Positions 52,370 through 61,525 are shown, counted from the first letter of the stretch. The stretch is DNA of 64,000 bases from Clostridiales bacterium (GCA_004558525.1 SFCQ01000001.1:69117-133116); one strand, 5' to 3'. Translations and numbers: made by a program. Notes: generated from the sequence alone by a model not told the origin.

Positions 52370-52618
52370 AGAAGCGGATCTGACCGCTTCTTTCAGTCTG
52401 TCAAAAAAACCGGGGTTGATAAGGGGCCGCAGCCCCTTATGCTCAATCCGGCTCTGACGGCATGCACGTCAGAACGGATGAAAACCTTTAGGTTTTCGTA
52501 CCTTGCGGGTTTTGCCGCCCGGGAGCGATAGCTATAGGCAAAACCCGTGAAAACTCGAAAAAGTGGCGCTCAGCCACTTTTTCGACACTCTCAGAAGCGG
52601 ACGTGACCGCTTCTTTTT
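52370..52618. repeat. Modular palindromic repeat D-C-B-A between two copies of a terminator
   Basis: Hairpin 1 AGAAGCGG/CCGCTTCT (52370-52391), then module D (about 52418-52441), C inverted (about 52448-52502), B inverted (about 52505-52552), A (52557-52583), then hairpin 2 AGAAGCGG/CCGCTTCT plus TTTTT (52593-52618). The stems of both hairpins are identical; loops are ATCTGA and ACGTGA. It sits between convergent tsaD and the adhesin gene and can terminate both. Confidence 0.82.
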
Positions 52619-52646
52619 GCATTACCGGATGGAGCTTTTTGTTAAG

Positions 52647-54374
52647 CTATCGCCTTGATGCGCGCTTCCTTATGCAGCATATTATGATAAGCGCCGCTAT
52701 TCCGGCGGATACGCTAAGATACGGCAGCAGTATATCCGCATCTCCGCTTTGCGGCACAGTAATGATTTCCGCAGGAGGGTTCGTGTCAACAGGCGGCTTT
52801 GGCGGATCGGGCCTATACGGCGCGGGCGGAGTTGGAGTCGGCGTCGGCGTTGACGTTGGCTGCGGCGTCGGCTGCGGCGGATACTCCTTCTCGCTGTTGT
52901 AAACGGTCACGGTCTCGCCTGATACGGCCTTTATCCTTTCGCTGCTGAGCACATAGCCCTCGGGCGCTTCCGTCTCTACAAAATAATAGCTGCCGCCGGT
53001 GTTCAACTCAGCAAGCATATCGATATGCACTTCGCCCTTTTCGTCCGTTATAAGCTCGTCAGCCACAAGCACGGCGCTGCCCTGCTCAGGCTCATACCAA
53101 AGCTGAAATTTTGCGCCCTTCACAGGGGTGGTGGTCGCTACGCCATTTACGTTGGCCAGCTTTTTAAGCGAATAGCTGTTCCAGTTATCCTCTATTTTAA
53201 GCTGCTTGCTGCCGTGTATTGGCGTCATGCCGGAAGCTACGCCAACAAAGCTCTGCGCCACCTGCCATCCGCCAAACGGCTCATAGAAGTAAGCGCCCTT
53301 TTCAAGATACTGCCTGCCGGAAAGCGAAGCCGTTATTTCGCTGCCGAAGGGCACGCCTTTGATATCGAACACGGCGGTCGATTCGCCGCTTTTCAGCCTC
53401 CTTGCCTCATCGCCTATGGTTATGGTTATGTCGTCGTTCTGCGATGCGGCGGCGTTGAGCTGAACCATGACGCGAATGTCGGCCTTGCTTTGGTCGGAGG
53501 ATATCTTGTATACCTGATAGGTGATATCGTTTATGACCATGCTGGCGGCGTTGGAGCCATTCGAGGCGCAGCCGTCAAGATAGGCCTTTATCGTCTTTAT
53601 GTTCGCCGCAACATCGGGATTGGACGTATCCCAAGCGCCGTGGAACGGCTCTACGGGAGCGATGGCGGAATCGAACTTGCTCCACTTCTGGGTGATGTTG
53701 TAGTCAAGGTCGTGCTGGCCGTTGGCATATTTCCATATGCTCGTCTGTACGGCCGTAACGAGCTGGCCAACGTCAAGCTTGCCGTGGAATACGCAGCCTG
53801 CGTTCACCATGTTGGCTATCATTTCTTCACAGGATATGAACGGATAGGCGCTTTCCACTATGCCCCTTATCCTCTTCGCCATAGCGGGCTCGTAGTAGCC
53901 GGCGTCCTCAAGGTTGAGCCTTTTATAATAGTGGACCTGCTTAGGCACGTTTGTGTCAACGTCGCAGCAATACACGGTGTCGTAGCCTGAGCCGTTTGCA
54001 AGCGCATATGCGCTGCAGGAATAGGTGTATTGCCCAAAGGCTATCCTGTGCGGGCTTATGTTATAGTAGCTTGATGCGGGATCAAACTCATATACATAGC
54101 CAAGCTTTGCCGTTGCAGCGTCCGGAGCTGTATAAGCGGGCGCCGGATTCTTCGGCTGGGGAGCGCCTATAACCTCCACGGTATAGGCTTTTTTACATAC
54201 GTTGCAGGTGTAGGTGATCGCGCTGCCGTCAAATGCGGCGGCAAATGCGCCCGTGCAGCCGGGATCATCGTGCGGATAGCCTTCGCCATCGGCAAGCGCG
54301 GTGCTGCATAGCAGCATGCTCAGCAGCGCCGTCGCAAGGAAAGCTGCCAGCAGCCTGATTGTTCTTGTGTTCAA
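52647..54374 (-). CDS. Thioester-domain surface adhesin with Cna-B repeat and sortase signal
   Basis: 575 aa. Signal peptide (ends near SMLLCSTALA), a thioester domain with the likely Cys-Gln pair C136 (VYCCD) and Q210 (TAVQTSIW), a beta-sandwich region (about 260-400), a Cna-B-like domain with VETEAPEGYVL (E-box Glu for isopeptide formation), a Pro/Thr-rich wall-spanning stretch (PQPTPQPTSTPTPTPTPP), and a C-terminal sorting signal VPQSGD followed by a hydrophobic helix and CIRKRASRR. Such proteins bind host surfaces covalently. GAGAGGGG upstream of ATG 54374. Confidence 0.88.
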   Translation of the reverse strand: MNTRTIRLLAAFLATALLSMLLCSTALADGEGYPHDDPGCTGAFAAAFDGSAITYTCNVCKKAYTVEVIGAPQPKNPAPAYTAPDAATAKLGYVYEFDPASSYYNISPHRIAFGQYTYSCSAYALANGSGYDTVYCCDVDTNVPKQVHYYKRLNLEDAGYYEPAMAKRIRGIVESAYPFISCEEMIANMVNAGCVFHGKLDVGQLVTAVQTSIWKYANGQHDLDYNITQKWSKFDSAIAPVEPFHGAWDTSNPDVAANIKTIKAYLDGCASNGSNAASMVINDITYQVYKISSDQSKADIRVMVQLNAAASQNDDITITIGDEARRLKSGESTAVFDIKGVPFGSEITASLSGRQYLEKGAYFYEPFGGWQVAQSFVGVASGMTPIHGSKQLKIEDNWNSYSLKKLANVNGVATTTPVKGAKFQLWYEPEQGSAVLVADELITDEKGEVHIDMLAELNTGGSYYFVETEAPEGYVLSSERIKAVSGETVTVYNSEKEYPPQPTPQPTSTPTPTPTPPAPYRPDPPKPPVDTNPPAEIITVPQSGDADILLPYLSVSAGIAALIIICCIRKRASRR

Positions 54375-54663
54375 TGCTATTAACCCCTCTCTTTTTTATA
54401 TACCCATTGGGTGGAAATATAATGTGGTACAGTTAAAAAGTATATAATGGCGCATATGCTCCATCAAGCGAAATGAATGGCGAAAAGCCGCTTATTTGCA
54501 TGTATCTTGGCGGCATGACTTCAGGCATAAGCAGAACGGCTTAAGAAAAATGGTGCTATTATGGATATTATGCCGCAAAATAAGCCCTTTTCACAGACTG
54601 CTCAGGAATAAATAAAGAGCAAAAGCGAGCCTTGCGCCCGCTTTTGTTTTGCATCAACTTGTG
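54375..54663. other. Intergenic region upstream of the adhesin gene
   Basis: 289 bp. It must hold the adhesin promoter (AT-rich 54405-54450, minus strand) and the end of the DUF378 gene transcript; GAGCAAAAGCGAGCC...CGCTTTTGTTTTGC near 54617-54652 can form a terminator-like hairpin. No gene seen. Confidence 0.45.
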
Positions 54664-54876
54664 TTATTCGTCCCTTACGGTATCGCGCCGGCCGTCACGG
54701 CGGCAAAGAAGCGCTATGCCCCATATGCCCGCAAGCCCTACAAGAGTGTAGATTATGCGGGAAAAGGTCGCTGCGCCGCTGCCGAATATGGCCGCTACAA
54801 GATCAAACTGGAATATGCCCACAAGGCCCCAGTTGACCGCGCCGATTATCATCAGGATCAGCGATAATGTATCCAT
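54664..54876 (-). CDS. DUF378 family small membrane protein
   Basis: 70 aa from ATG 54876 (AAAAGGAG upstream). Two hydrophobic segments; LILMIIGAVNWGLVGIFQFD is the DUF378 signature, also found in B. subtilis YuzA. Function unknown. Confidence 0.85.
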   Translation of the reverse strand: MDTLSLILMIIGAVNWGLVGIFQFDLVAAIFGSGAATFSRIIYTLVGLAGIWGIALLCRRDGRRDTVRDE

Positions 54877-54967
54877 ATAAACACTCCTTTTATGTTGATA
54901 CCGTTATAATTTACAGCTTTGAGCAAATATATTATAGGAAATATCTTATATGGATTATTATGTAAAA

Positions 54968-55249
54968 TCAGGATCGCTTATCGCTGTTCTTCTTTTCAGG
55001 GAAAAGCTGAACCGTGAATTTATTGAAGCTTACGCTTTCCATAAAATCAGACGGCAAAAACGTGGTGTGCCTGAAATGGTTAAGCTCGTTGAGGTGCTTT
55101 TTTAATATAAGCGGGCGCGAAAGGTCAAGCTCACGGCAAAGCTCGCCTATGACCCTGTTCCAATCGTCCTCGTTTTTTGCGGGGGCAAAGTCCATAACGG
55201 TCTCGCTCAGTATCCTGTTCATGTCGCGTGTTGCGGCCCATATCCTCAT
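54968..55249 (-). CDS. Small protein of unknown function
   Basis: 93 aa from ATG 55249 (GAAGGTG upstream, well spaced). Mostly helical and soluble (NRILSETVMDFAPAKNEDDW, VIGELCRELDLSRPLILKKH), no Cys cluster. No family recognised. Moderate confidence because it is short and stands alone, but start and ribosome site are good. Confidence 0.6.
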   Translation of the reverse strand: MRIWAATRDMNRILSETVMDFAPAKNEDDWNRVIGELCRELDLSRPLILKKHLNELNHFRHTTFLPSDFMESVSFNKFTVQLFPEKKNSDKRS

Positions 55250-55308
55250 TGCTGTTCACCTTCTCTGCTTTCTATGCACTGATTTATATATTAAAGCATG
55301 CCGCCATG

Positions 55309-55336
55309 CTTGTTGCAAGCGGTATTGTGGTATAAT
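55309..55336 (+). promoter_or_regulatory. Promoter abutting the YlmH-like start codon
   Basis: TATAAT at 55331-55336 lies six bases before ATG 55343. CTTGTT at 55309-55314 with a 16-bp spacer is the best -35. Transcription would start at or within a few bases of the ATG. Confidence 0.5.
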
Positions 55337-55342
55337 CATAAT

Positions 55343-56095
55343 ATGGATAACAGCAACGAACTCATCAAAAAAAGATTTATTGAGCTTTCAAAACGGGCCG
55401 GCGAGCGCGGCTGCTTACTGTACACCGGCTTCCTTTCGCTTAACGAGCAGGCGCTGCTTTGCTCGCTCGCAAGGTTCCTTTATTCAGAATATGCGCTATA
55501 CGGCGGGGCTGACGGCTGCGAAAGGCGCATGGCGCGCTTTGGGCACAGCGGAGAAGAAGGGTTTTCCGATTTCCCCATAGAGTGCGTTGAAATAGCCGCA
55601 AAAAGCGAAAAATTCTCTGCTCCGCTCACGCACAGGGACTGCCTTGGCGCGCTTATGAGCATGGGCGTGGAGCGGGAGAAGATAGGCGATATAGTTGTGC
55701 GCGGCAAAAAGGCGTATGTGTTTACAGACAGGCAGCTTGCTCACTTTTTTGCCGGCGGGCTTGACTCCGTAGGCCGCACGAGCGTTGCATGCAGCGTAGG
55801 CGCGCACCTTCCTGAAGGCGAGCTTTATAAAACGGAGGAGGTCGCGATAAGGGTGGCCAGCCTCAGATCGGACAGCATGATAGCGCAGCTGTTCAGGCTG
55901 TCAAGAGGGGATGCTGCGGCGCTGTTTGCAAAGGAGCTTGTTTTTATAAACGGGGGCATGGCAAAAAGCGCATCGTCCGCGCCAAAAGAGGGCGACATAG
56001 TAAGCGTGCGCGGCTACGGAAGGTTTATATTTGAAGGGGTGAGCGGCGAAAGCAAAAAGGGGAAGCTGATAGTCAAGCTTAAAAGATTTGTATAA
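55343..56095 (+). CDS. YlmH-like S4-domain RNA-binding protein
   Basis: 250 aa from ATG 55343. N-terminal YlmH-type domain (about 1-165; AARFLYSEYALYGG-like, GDIVVRGKKAYVF) and a C-terminal S4 domain (about 175-245; SLRSDSMIAQLFRLSRGDAA, FINGGMAKSASSAPKEGDIV). In other Firmicutes YlmH sits in the ylm cell-division cluster and binds ribosomes or 50S-tRNA complexes. Here it stands alone. No Shine-Dalgarno site precedes the ATG; a -10 box does, so the mRNA may be leaderless. Confidence 0.85.
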   Translation: MDNSNELIKKRFIELSKRAGERGCLLYTGFLSLNEQALLCSLARFLYSEYALYGGADGCERRMARFGHSGEEGFSDFPIECVEIAAKSEKFSAPLTHRDCLGALMSMGVEREKIGDIVVRGKKAYVFTDRQLAHFFAGGLDSVGRTSVACSVGAHLPEGELYKTEEVAIRVASLRSDSMIAQLFRLSRGDAAALFAKELVFINGGMAKSASSAPKEGDIVSVRGYGRFIFEGVSGESKKGKLIVKLKRFV

Positions 56096-56107
56096 TAAAA
56101 AGGGAGA

Positions 56108-56144
56108 GTTTTGAAAAAGTGGCTGGTCGCCACTTTTTCAAAAC
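56108..56144. terminator. Terminator, extended module A
   Basis: GTTTTGAAAAAGTGGC pairs with GCCACTTTTTCAAAAC, 16 perfect pairs, 13 bp after the YlmH-like gene and 33 bp from the convergent dnaB stop. Its outer stem is longer than in other module A copies. Confidence 0.85.
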
Positions 56145-56176
56145 TTTCAGGCCCTTTATAGGGCTGCCGCTTTTAT

Positions 56177-57538
56177 TTAAGAAGGATCCACAAAGCGGGC
56201 GAACATGCCCTGCCATGCGAGGTTAACGGTCTTAAGCGGGCCGTTTCTGTTCTTTGCAACTATTACTTCTGCGCTGTTGTCCTCTATTTCCTCGTTGGGG
56301 GCGCCGGAGGCGGAATCGTCCTTGCGGTTGCGCATGGCAAGCGCTTTTCTGTACAGCAGCAGCACAAGGTCGGCATCCTGCTCTATTGCGCCGGAGTCCC
56401 TGAGGTCGGCAAGTATGGGCCTGTAGCCGTTCTCCTTCCTTGATTCGGAGCCTCTTGAAAGCTGGCACAGCAGCATTATGGGCACCTCAAGCTCCTTTGC
56501 AAGTATCTTAAGCGCCCTGGTAGCCTCCGCTATGTCCGCAACAAGGCTGCCGCGCTTGCTGGTAAGCTGAAGCAGGCCGAGATAGTCCACCACAACAAGG
56601 TCCAGGCCATAGCGCGTCTTTTGCCTGCGGCAGCGGCTGCGTATATCCGCAACGCTGAGGTTGCCGCTGTCGTCGATATACATTTTTGAATCGCTGAGCG
56701 TGAGCAGAGCATCGCTCAGCACAAGAAGGTCCTCCTCCGTAGTTTCGCCGGAATTGACCTTTTGCATATCCACCTTCGCCTGGGAGCAAAGCATGCGCGT
56801 GGTAAGCTGCTCCCGGCTCATCTCAAGGCTGAACACAGCGACGCGCTTGCCCGCCGTGGTGGCGGCATATTCGGCTATGTTCATGGCGAATGTTGATTTG
56901 CCCACGCTCGGCCTTGCCGCGACTATGATAAGGTCGCCCTTTTGAAGCCCGGAGGTAAGCTCGTCAAGCTCCCTAAAGCCCGTAGGCACCCCGCTTATCT
57001 GGCCCCTTGTGCGCATAAGCTCGCCTATTCGCATATATGCCGCCATTGCGCTTTTATCCACCGGAACGAGGGTTTCCTCGTTTTTTTTCATCGATATGCT
57101 GAATACGCGCCTTTCAGCCTCGTCCAAAATATCGGTCACGGGCGAATCGGAGGTAGAAGCTTCGTTCATTATCTCGCCGCCGGCCTTTATAAGCTGGCGA
57201 AGCACGCTCCTGTCCTCGACTATGTTTATATAATAGCTTACGTTGGCGGCGCTCGGCACGAACAATGAAAGCTCCGCTATGTAGCCAAGGCCGCCTGCGG
57301 AGGCAAGCTTGCCTGCACGCTCCAGCGCGTCAACTATGGTCACGCTGTCAACAGGCTGGGCGCGGGATACAAGCTCCGTCATGGCCTCAAATATATCCTG
57401 ATGCTGAGGCACATAAAAGTCGGAAGCGGAAAGCATCTCGGCAGCCAGCTCGGCAGCGTCCCTGCTTATGAGCATGCTGCCGAGCACGCTTTTTTCGGCC
57501 TCCAGGGAATGGGGAGGGGTTCTCGGTGTCTGATCCAA
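56177..57538 (-). CDS. dnaB: Replicative DNA helicase
   Basis: 453 aa, DnaB family. N-terminal domain (PHSLEAEKSVLGSML), then the RecA-like domain with Walker A ARPSVGKSTFAMNI, Walker B LVVVDYLGLL and the QLSRGSESR motif. Start is TTG 57538 with GGAGG upstream. Hexameric helicase opening the fork. Last of yybS-gdpP-rplI-dnaB. Confidence 0.96.
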   Translation of the reverse strand: MDQTPRTPPHSLEAEKSVLGSMLISRDAAELAAEMLSASDFYVPQHQDIFEAMTELVSRAQPVDSVTIVDALERAGKLASAGGLGYIAELSLFVPSAANVSYYINIVEDRSVLRQLIKAGGEIMNEASTSDSPVTDILDEAERRVFSISMKKNEETLVPVDKSAMAAYMRIGELMRTRGQISGVPTGFRELDELTSGLQKGDLIIVAARPSVGKSTFAMNIAEYAATTAGKRVAVFSLEMSREQLTTRMLCSQAKVDMQKVNSGETTEEDLLVLSDALLTLSDSKMYIDDSGNLSVADIRSRCRRQKTRYGLDLVVVDYLGLLQLTSKRGSLVADIAEATRALKILAKELEVPIMLLCQLSRGSESRKENGYRPILADLRDSGAIEQDADLVLLLYRKALAMRNRKDDSASGAPNEEIEDNSAEVIVAKNRNGPLKTVNLAWQGMFARFVDPS

Positions 57539-57620
57539 TGTTGCCTCCGTTCAGCCCTGCATGGAAGTCAGGGCAGCATAAAGTATAAGTTGTTATAAGC
57601 CGGTGCAAAATGCAAAGGGC

Positions 57621-58076
57621 TCAGCCCTGCTGAAGGGGGAGCACCTCAACGTCAAACCTGGCGTCAGCGTCCTCATAAAGGTGGGCTGTTACCTTAACGG
57701 TGCCAAGCGCCTTTATTGGCTCGTCGAGGCGAATCTTTTTCCTGTCAACGTCAAGCCCGTGCTGCTCCTTTAGGCCTGCGGCTATTTCCGCAGCGCCTAT
57801 AGAGCCGAACAGTCTGCCGCCTTCGCCGCACTTGGCGTACACCTTGACGTTAAGCCCGTTCATGCCGGCAGCAAGCTCCCTTGCGCGCTTGCGCTGCATA
57901 TCCAGTCTGTGCGCTTCGGCCTGCTTTTTTATGTTGGCTGCATTTATGCTGTTTGCATCGGCGGGAAGCGCAAGCTTCTGGGGTATGAGATAGTTGCGGG
58001 CGTAACCGTCGTTAACGTTTACAATGTCTCCGGCCTTGCCTGTACCCTTTACGTCCTTTTGAAGAATCACCTTCAT
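57621..58076 (-). CDS. rplI: 50S ribosomal protein L9
   Basis: 151 aa. N-terminal MKVILQKDVKGTGKAGDIVN and YARNYLIPQKLALPA are the L9 signature; long linker helix then C-terminal domain. GGAGG upstream of ATG 58076. Confidence 0.97.
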   Translation of the reverse strand: MKVILQKDVKGTGKAGDIVNVNDGYARNYLIPQKLALPADANSINAANIKKQAEAHRLDMQRKRARELAAGMNGLNVKVYAKCGEGGRLFGSIGAAEIAAGLKEQHGLDVDRKKIRLDEPIKALGTVKVTAHLYEDADARFDVEVLPLQQG

Positions 58077-58135
58077 ATTGATAAACCTCCTAATGGTGTT
58101 TTTGCTTTTTATAAGCTGCGTATTTATTGCATCGC

Positions 58136-60106
58136 TCAGCTGTCTTGAGCGCCGGCTGAAGCAAGCTCGTTGAGGTAAGAGTATATGCTGTCAGTAAGCA
58201 TGGATACGGCCTGCTCCATATCGACGTCCTTAAGCTGGGCGCCCGCCACGGCAAGATGACCGCCGCCGCCTATGCGCTCAAGAATGAGCTGCACGTTTAT
58301 CTGGCCCAGGCTGCGGCCGCTTATGCTCACGCCGGACGCGCCTTCGGCAAGCACGAAGGAAGCCTGTATGCCCTTTATTGAAAGCAGCGAATCCGCCGCC
58401 TGCGCGGCTATGAGCGAATTGTTGGGCATATCCTTGGGGCAGGTGGATATGGCAATGCCGCCGTCCATTATGGTTGCGTTTTCAACTACCTTTGCGCGGT
58501 TCCTGAAGGTCGTCATATCGTCCTGATACATAAGCTTGACCATGCTTGAATCCGCCCCGCAGCGCCTGAGGAAGCCTGCCGCCTCAAACGTCCTTGCGCC
58601 GGTGTTTACGGCAAAGCTCTTCGTATCCATGGTCATGCCGGCAAGCAGCGCGCTCGATTCAAACGGTGTGGGCTTCAAACCGTCGGCAAAATACTGCATA
58701 AGCTCCGTTACCATTTCGCACGCGGAGCTTGCGCCGGCTTCATAGTAGTTGAGCGTTGGCGCGCTGAGCGAATCGACGGGCCTTCTGTGATGATCGATTA
58801 TAACGGTTTTGGCAGCCTTTGCATAAAGCTGGGGCGACAGCACGGAGCTTGTTCTTTGCGTATCCACAACGACCAGCACGCTGCCCGGCCTTATGAGCTG
58901 CATAGCCTGCTCCGGCGTCCTTATACAATCGTGATACTGCTTGCTTTCGGCAATGCTGTTCAATGCGCCTTCTATCATTGCGTTGGCATCGTCAAGCACT
59001 ATATAGCCCCTTCTGTTTGCGCATTGGGAAAGGCGCATCAGCCCCAATGCCGCGCCTATGCAGTCCATATCAGCATATTTGTGGCCCATGACGAACACCA
59101 TGTCGCTGTTTTCCATAAGCTGCCTTAAGGCCTTTGCAAACAGCCTTGCCTTTACCCTGGACTGCCTTGAGGGCGCGATCTGCTTTTGCCCGCCATAGAA
59201 GGAGTAGTTTGTGCCGCGCTTCACTACGGCCTGATCGCCGCCCCTGCCGAGCGCAAGCTCCATAGCCTGCCTTGCGGATTCATCGCTCGTCGCGACGTGG
59301 CTTTCAGCGCCTACGGCTATTGAAAGGGTAACCGTCTGCTCCGTACCCGTGTCTATGGAGTGCGCAAGCTCCAGCAGCTTAAAGCGCTCCTTTTCAAGCT
59401 CATCCATGTATTTGGCCTCAAACACGAGGAAGAAGCGGGCGTTTTCATATCTTCTGTATGTACCCTGTATGGAAGAAGCAAGCTTGCTCACAAGGCCCTC
59501 AACCTCGGATAGCACGGTGTTCCTGTGGAACTGCTTATCGGCCGTAAGCTCTTCATAATTATCGACATATATAAGCGCCACAACGGGCATGTTCTCTTCA
59601 TACAGCCTTGTATAATGCAGCACCTCCGTCCTATCCAGCCAATACTGGAAGGTGAGCTTATGCGCGGATTGATGCTCCCTTTTTACCGCTATGCTCATCA
59701 CCTGGTAGGCTCTGCCGTTAAGCTCCATGGTCGTGGCCTGCGCAGGCAGATGCGGATCGAGTGAGGGGATAAGCTTTTTTATATCGCGCCCCATATAAAG
59801 CTCGTCAAGCGCCTCGTTGGACCATATTATCCTGCCAAGCTCGTCGAATATAAGCGCCGGAACATCAATTGTATTTATAATAGAAGCCGCGGCGGAGGAG
59901 TTTTCAAGAAAAATATCGTCGCACTCCTGCTGGAGCTGACGCCAGCGCGCGCCGACTATCACCATGCCGACAGCCAGAGCCGTAAGCGCGAGCGCCATAG
60001 CCAATAAGCCTAACCATACGGGCTTAACAAGCAGCAGCAGCGCGCCGCCTGCGGCAAGGCTTACAGCAAGCAGCGGGAAAAGCGCCGCATATGGTTTTTT
60101 ATCCAT
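58136..60106 (-). CDS. gdpP: Cyclic di-AMP phosphodiesterase GdpP
   Basis: 656 aa from ATG 60106 (AAAGGACGG upstream); an in-frame TTG at 60127 precedes that site. Two N-terminal TM helices, a degenerate PAS domain (about 85-170), a degenerate GGDEF domain (about 180-300), then DHH and DHHA1 domains. The DHH metal ligands appear in MGHKYADMDCIGAALG, VVVDTQRTS and VIIDHHRRP; GGGGHLAVAGAQL-like residues close the protein. Hydrolyses c-di-AMP to pApA and so affects potassium and wall homeostasis. Confidence 0.94.
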   Translation of the reverse strand: MDKKPYAALFPLLAVSLAAGGALLLLVKPVWLGLLAMALALTALAVGMVIVGARWRQLQQECDDIFLENSSAAASIINTIDVPALIFDELGRIIWSNEALDELYMGRDIKKLIPSLDPHLPAQATTMELNGRAYQVMSIAVKREHQSAHKLTFQYWLDRTEVLHYTRLYEENMPVVALIYVDNYEELTADKQFHRNTVLSEVEGLVSKLASSIQGTYRRYENARFFLVFEAKYMDELEKERFKLLELAHSIDTGTEQTVTLSIAVGAESHVATSDESARQAMELALGRGGDQAVVKRGTNYSFYGGQKQIAPSRQSRVKARLFAKALRQLMENSDMVFVMGHKYADMDCIGAALGLMRLSQCANRRGYIVLDDANAMIEGALNSIAESKQYHDCIRTPEQAMQLIRPGSVLVVVDTQRTSSVLSPQLYAKAAKTVIIDHHRRPVDSLSAPTLNYYEAGASSACEMVTELMQYFADGLKPTPFESSALLAGMTMDTKSFAVNTGARTFEAAGFLRRCGADSSMVKLMYQDDMTTFRNRAKVVENATIMDGGIAISTCPKDMPNNSLIAAQAADSLLSIKGIQASFVLAEGASGVSISGRSLGQINVQLILERIGGGGHLAVAGAQLKDVDMEQAVSMLTDSIYSYLNELASAGAQDS

Positions 60107-60130
60107 AGGAATCCGTCCTTTCCGCAAAAA

Positions 60131-61144
60131 TCACTTACCGTTTTTATCGTTATCGTTATCTCTATCGCTGTTGTCGCGGCTGCCGGCGGCGCTGTTCCTT
60201 TTGCTCGGGACATATCGCCTGCGCACCTTCATTATCCTGTCAAGCAGGCCGACCAGCGCAAGCACGGTCGTCCTGCCGGGGAAGACGATAACGAATATAT
60301 ACAGCACTATCCTTTTTGCCTTGCTGCCGGGCCTGCCTATCTTGGTCAGGAAGTCAAGGTAGCAGAACCCCATCAAGGCCAGAGGCCCCATTATCACATT
60401 TTCTGCAACGCTCAAAACGGCGTCTGCATTGTTTAAGCCGGCTATAAGCGTAACAACGGCGCCAAGCAGCGCAAAGCCTGCGGCATAGTTATAGTTGTTT
60501 GAAAGCTGCCACAGCGGCATTGGCGCCATTGGGCGTATATCGTTATTGACCCTGCGGGTAAGGCTCCTGGCTATAAGCGTATCGATAAGCGCGGCTATCA
60601 TAGAGCCTGCCGTGAGGTACTGCATGGTCATCTTTCCGGCATATTCCTCCGCGTCTGCGAAGAGCAGCTTTATAAGCTTTATCGTATCGGCCGATGCGCC
60701 GCCGGCTTCAAGCGCGGCAGCAAGCTCGCTTGAAAGCTCGGATACCGTGGCCGCTATGCCGGCAAAAGGCTCAAGCCCCTGAAGTATGGAGGGCAGGCAT
60801 ATATTGGCATAAAGCCCAAGCCCCATGAGCAGCGCGCCAAGGCTGACAGCCGTTCTCCACGGCTTTTTCTTCATTATAATAAAACCAATGGCAAACGACG
60901 CGGGCAGCACGCACGCCATCATATAAACGGAAGCTGATGCGCCGCCTACAAGATAGGCGGTTGCAGCATAGCTTATAAGTCCGACGGCCCCCACGCCGTA
61001 TCCCCATGCGGAAAAAGCGCAGGATAGAAACGCAGGCGCAACAAGCAGCGCCGTTACAGAATACGCGCCCAGGGCGGCGGAGAGTACGCCGGAAATTATG
61101 CTGATCACTATACCCTTTGCTATGGGCGCAGTCCTTTTTTCCAA
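60131..61144 (-). CDS. yybS: YybS-like DUF2232 membrane protein
   Basis: 337 aa from TTG 61144 (CGGAGGATC upstream). About eight hydrophobic segments in the DUF2232 arrangement and a highly charged C-terminal tail (SRDNSDRDNDNDKNGK). Function unknown; constant neighbour of gdpP, rplI and dnaB in Firmicutes, as here (24 bp before gdpP). Confidence 0.85.
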   Translation of the reverse strand: MEKRTAPIAKGIVISIISGVLSAALGAYSVTALLVAPAFLSCAFSAWGYGVGAVGLISYAATAYLVGGASASVYMMACVLPASFAIGFIIMKKKPWRTAVSLGALLMGLGLYANICLPSILQGLEPFAGIAATVSELSSELAAALEAGGASADTIKLIKLLFADAEEYAGKMTMQYLTAGSMIAALIDTLIARSLTRRVNNDIRPMAPMPLWQLSNNYNYAAGFALLGAVVTLIAGLNNADAVLSVAENVIMGPLALMGFCYLDFLTKIGRPGSKAKRIVLYIFVIVFPGRTTVLALVGLLDRIMKVRRRYVPSKRNSAAGSRDNSDRDNDNDKNGK

Positions 61145-61254
61145 ATCAGATCCTCCGTTCAGGCGGCAAATACATGCCGGCTGATAATTATAGATACTAT
61201 ATTATAACGCTTTATCAACAGCAGGGCAACCGAAACAGCGCATAATGCGCTCCG

Positions 61255-61440
61255 GAACGTGCAAAAAGAGGCTGAGCGCAGTTTTTTATGGTTTTTACAG
61301 GCTTTGCCTCTTACCCATGCTCCAGGGCGGCAAAACCCGTAAAGCAGCAGAATGTAAAGGCTTTCATACGCTCTGACGTGCGAGCCGTCAGGGCCGGAAT
61401 CGGCTTAAGGGGCAGCTTCCGCCTAATGGCCCAAGAGCTT
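61255..61440. repeat. Degenerate modular palindromic repeat (A-B-C-D order)
   Basis: Module B is clear (GTTTTTACAGGCTTTGCCTC and GGCGGCAAAACCCGTAAAG, about 61300-61344). C is recognisable (TTTCATACGCTCTGACGTGC) and D is decayed (CTTAAGGGGCAGC...). The A position has lost its symmetry (AAAAAGAGGCTGAGCGCAGTTTTTT). Same order and orientation as the copy at 17.4 kb. Confidence 0.65.
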
Positions 61441-61487
61441 ATTGAACGGCTTCGCATATAATACGCTCACATAAAAGGAGAGCGCGT

Positions 61488-61514
61488 ATGAATTATGTAG
61501 AATGTGTAAATTAA
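61488..61514 (+). CDS. Possible eight-codon leader ORF (MNYVECVN)
   Basis: ATG 61488 is preceded by AAAAGGAG at correct spacing and reads MNYVECVN before TAA 61512-61514. TATAAT at 61457-61462 lies upstream, without a clear -35. It could be a leader peptide or a chance match with a ribosome site; it lies before the main predicted promoter of the next gene. Confidence 0.25.
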   Translation: MNYVECVN

Positions 61515-61525
61515 GCGCTGCCGGT

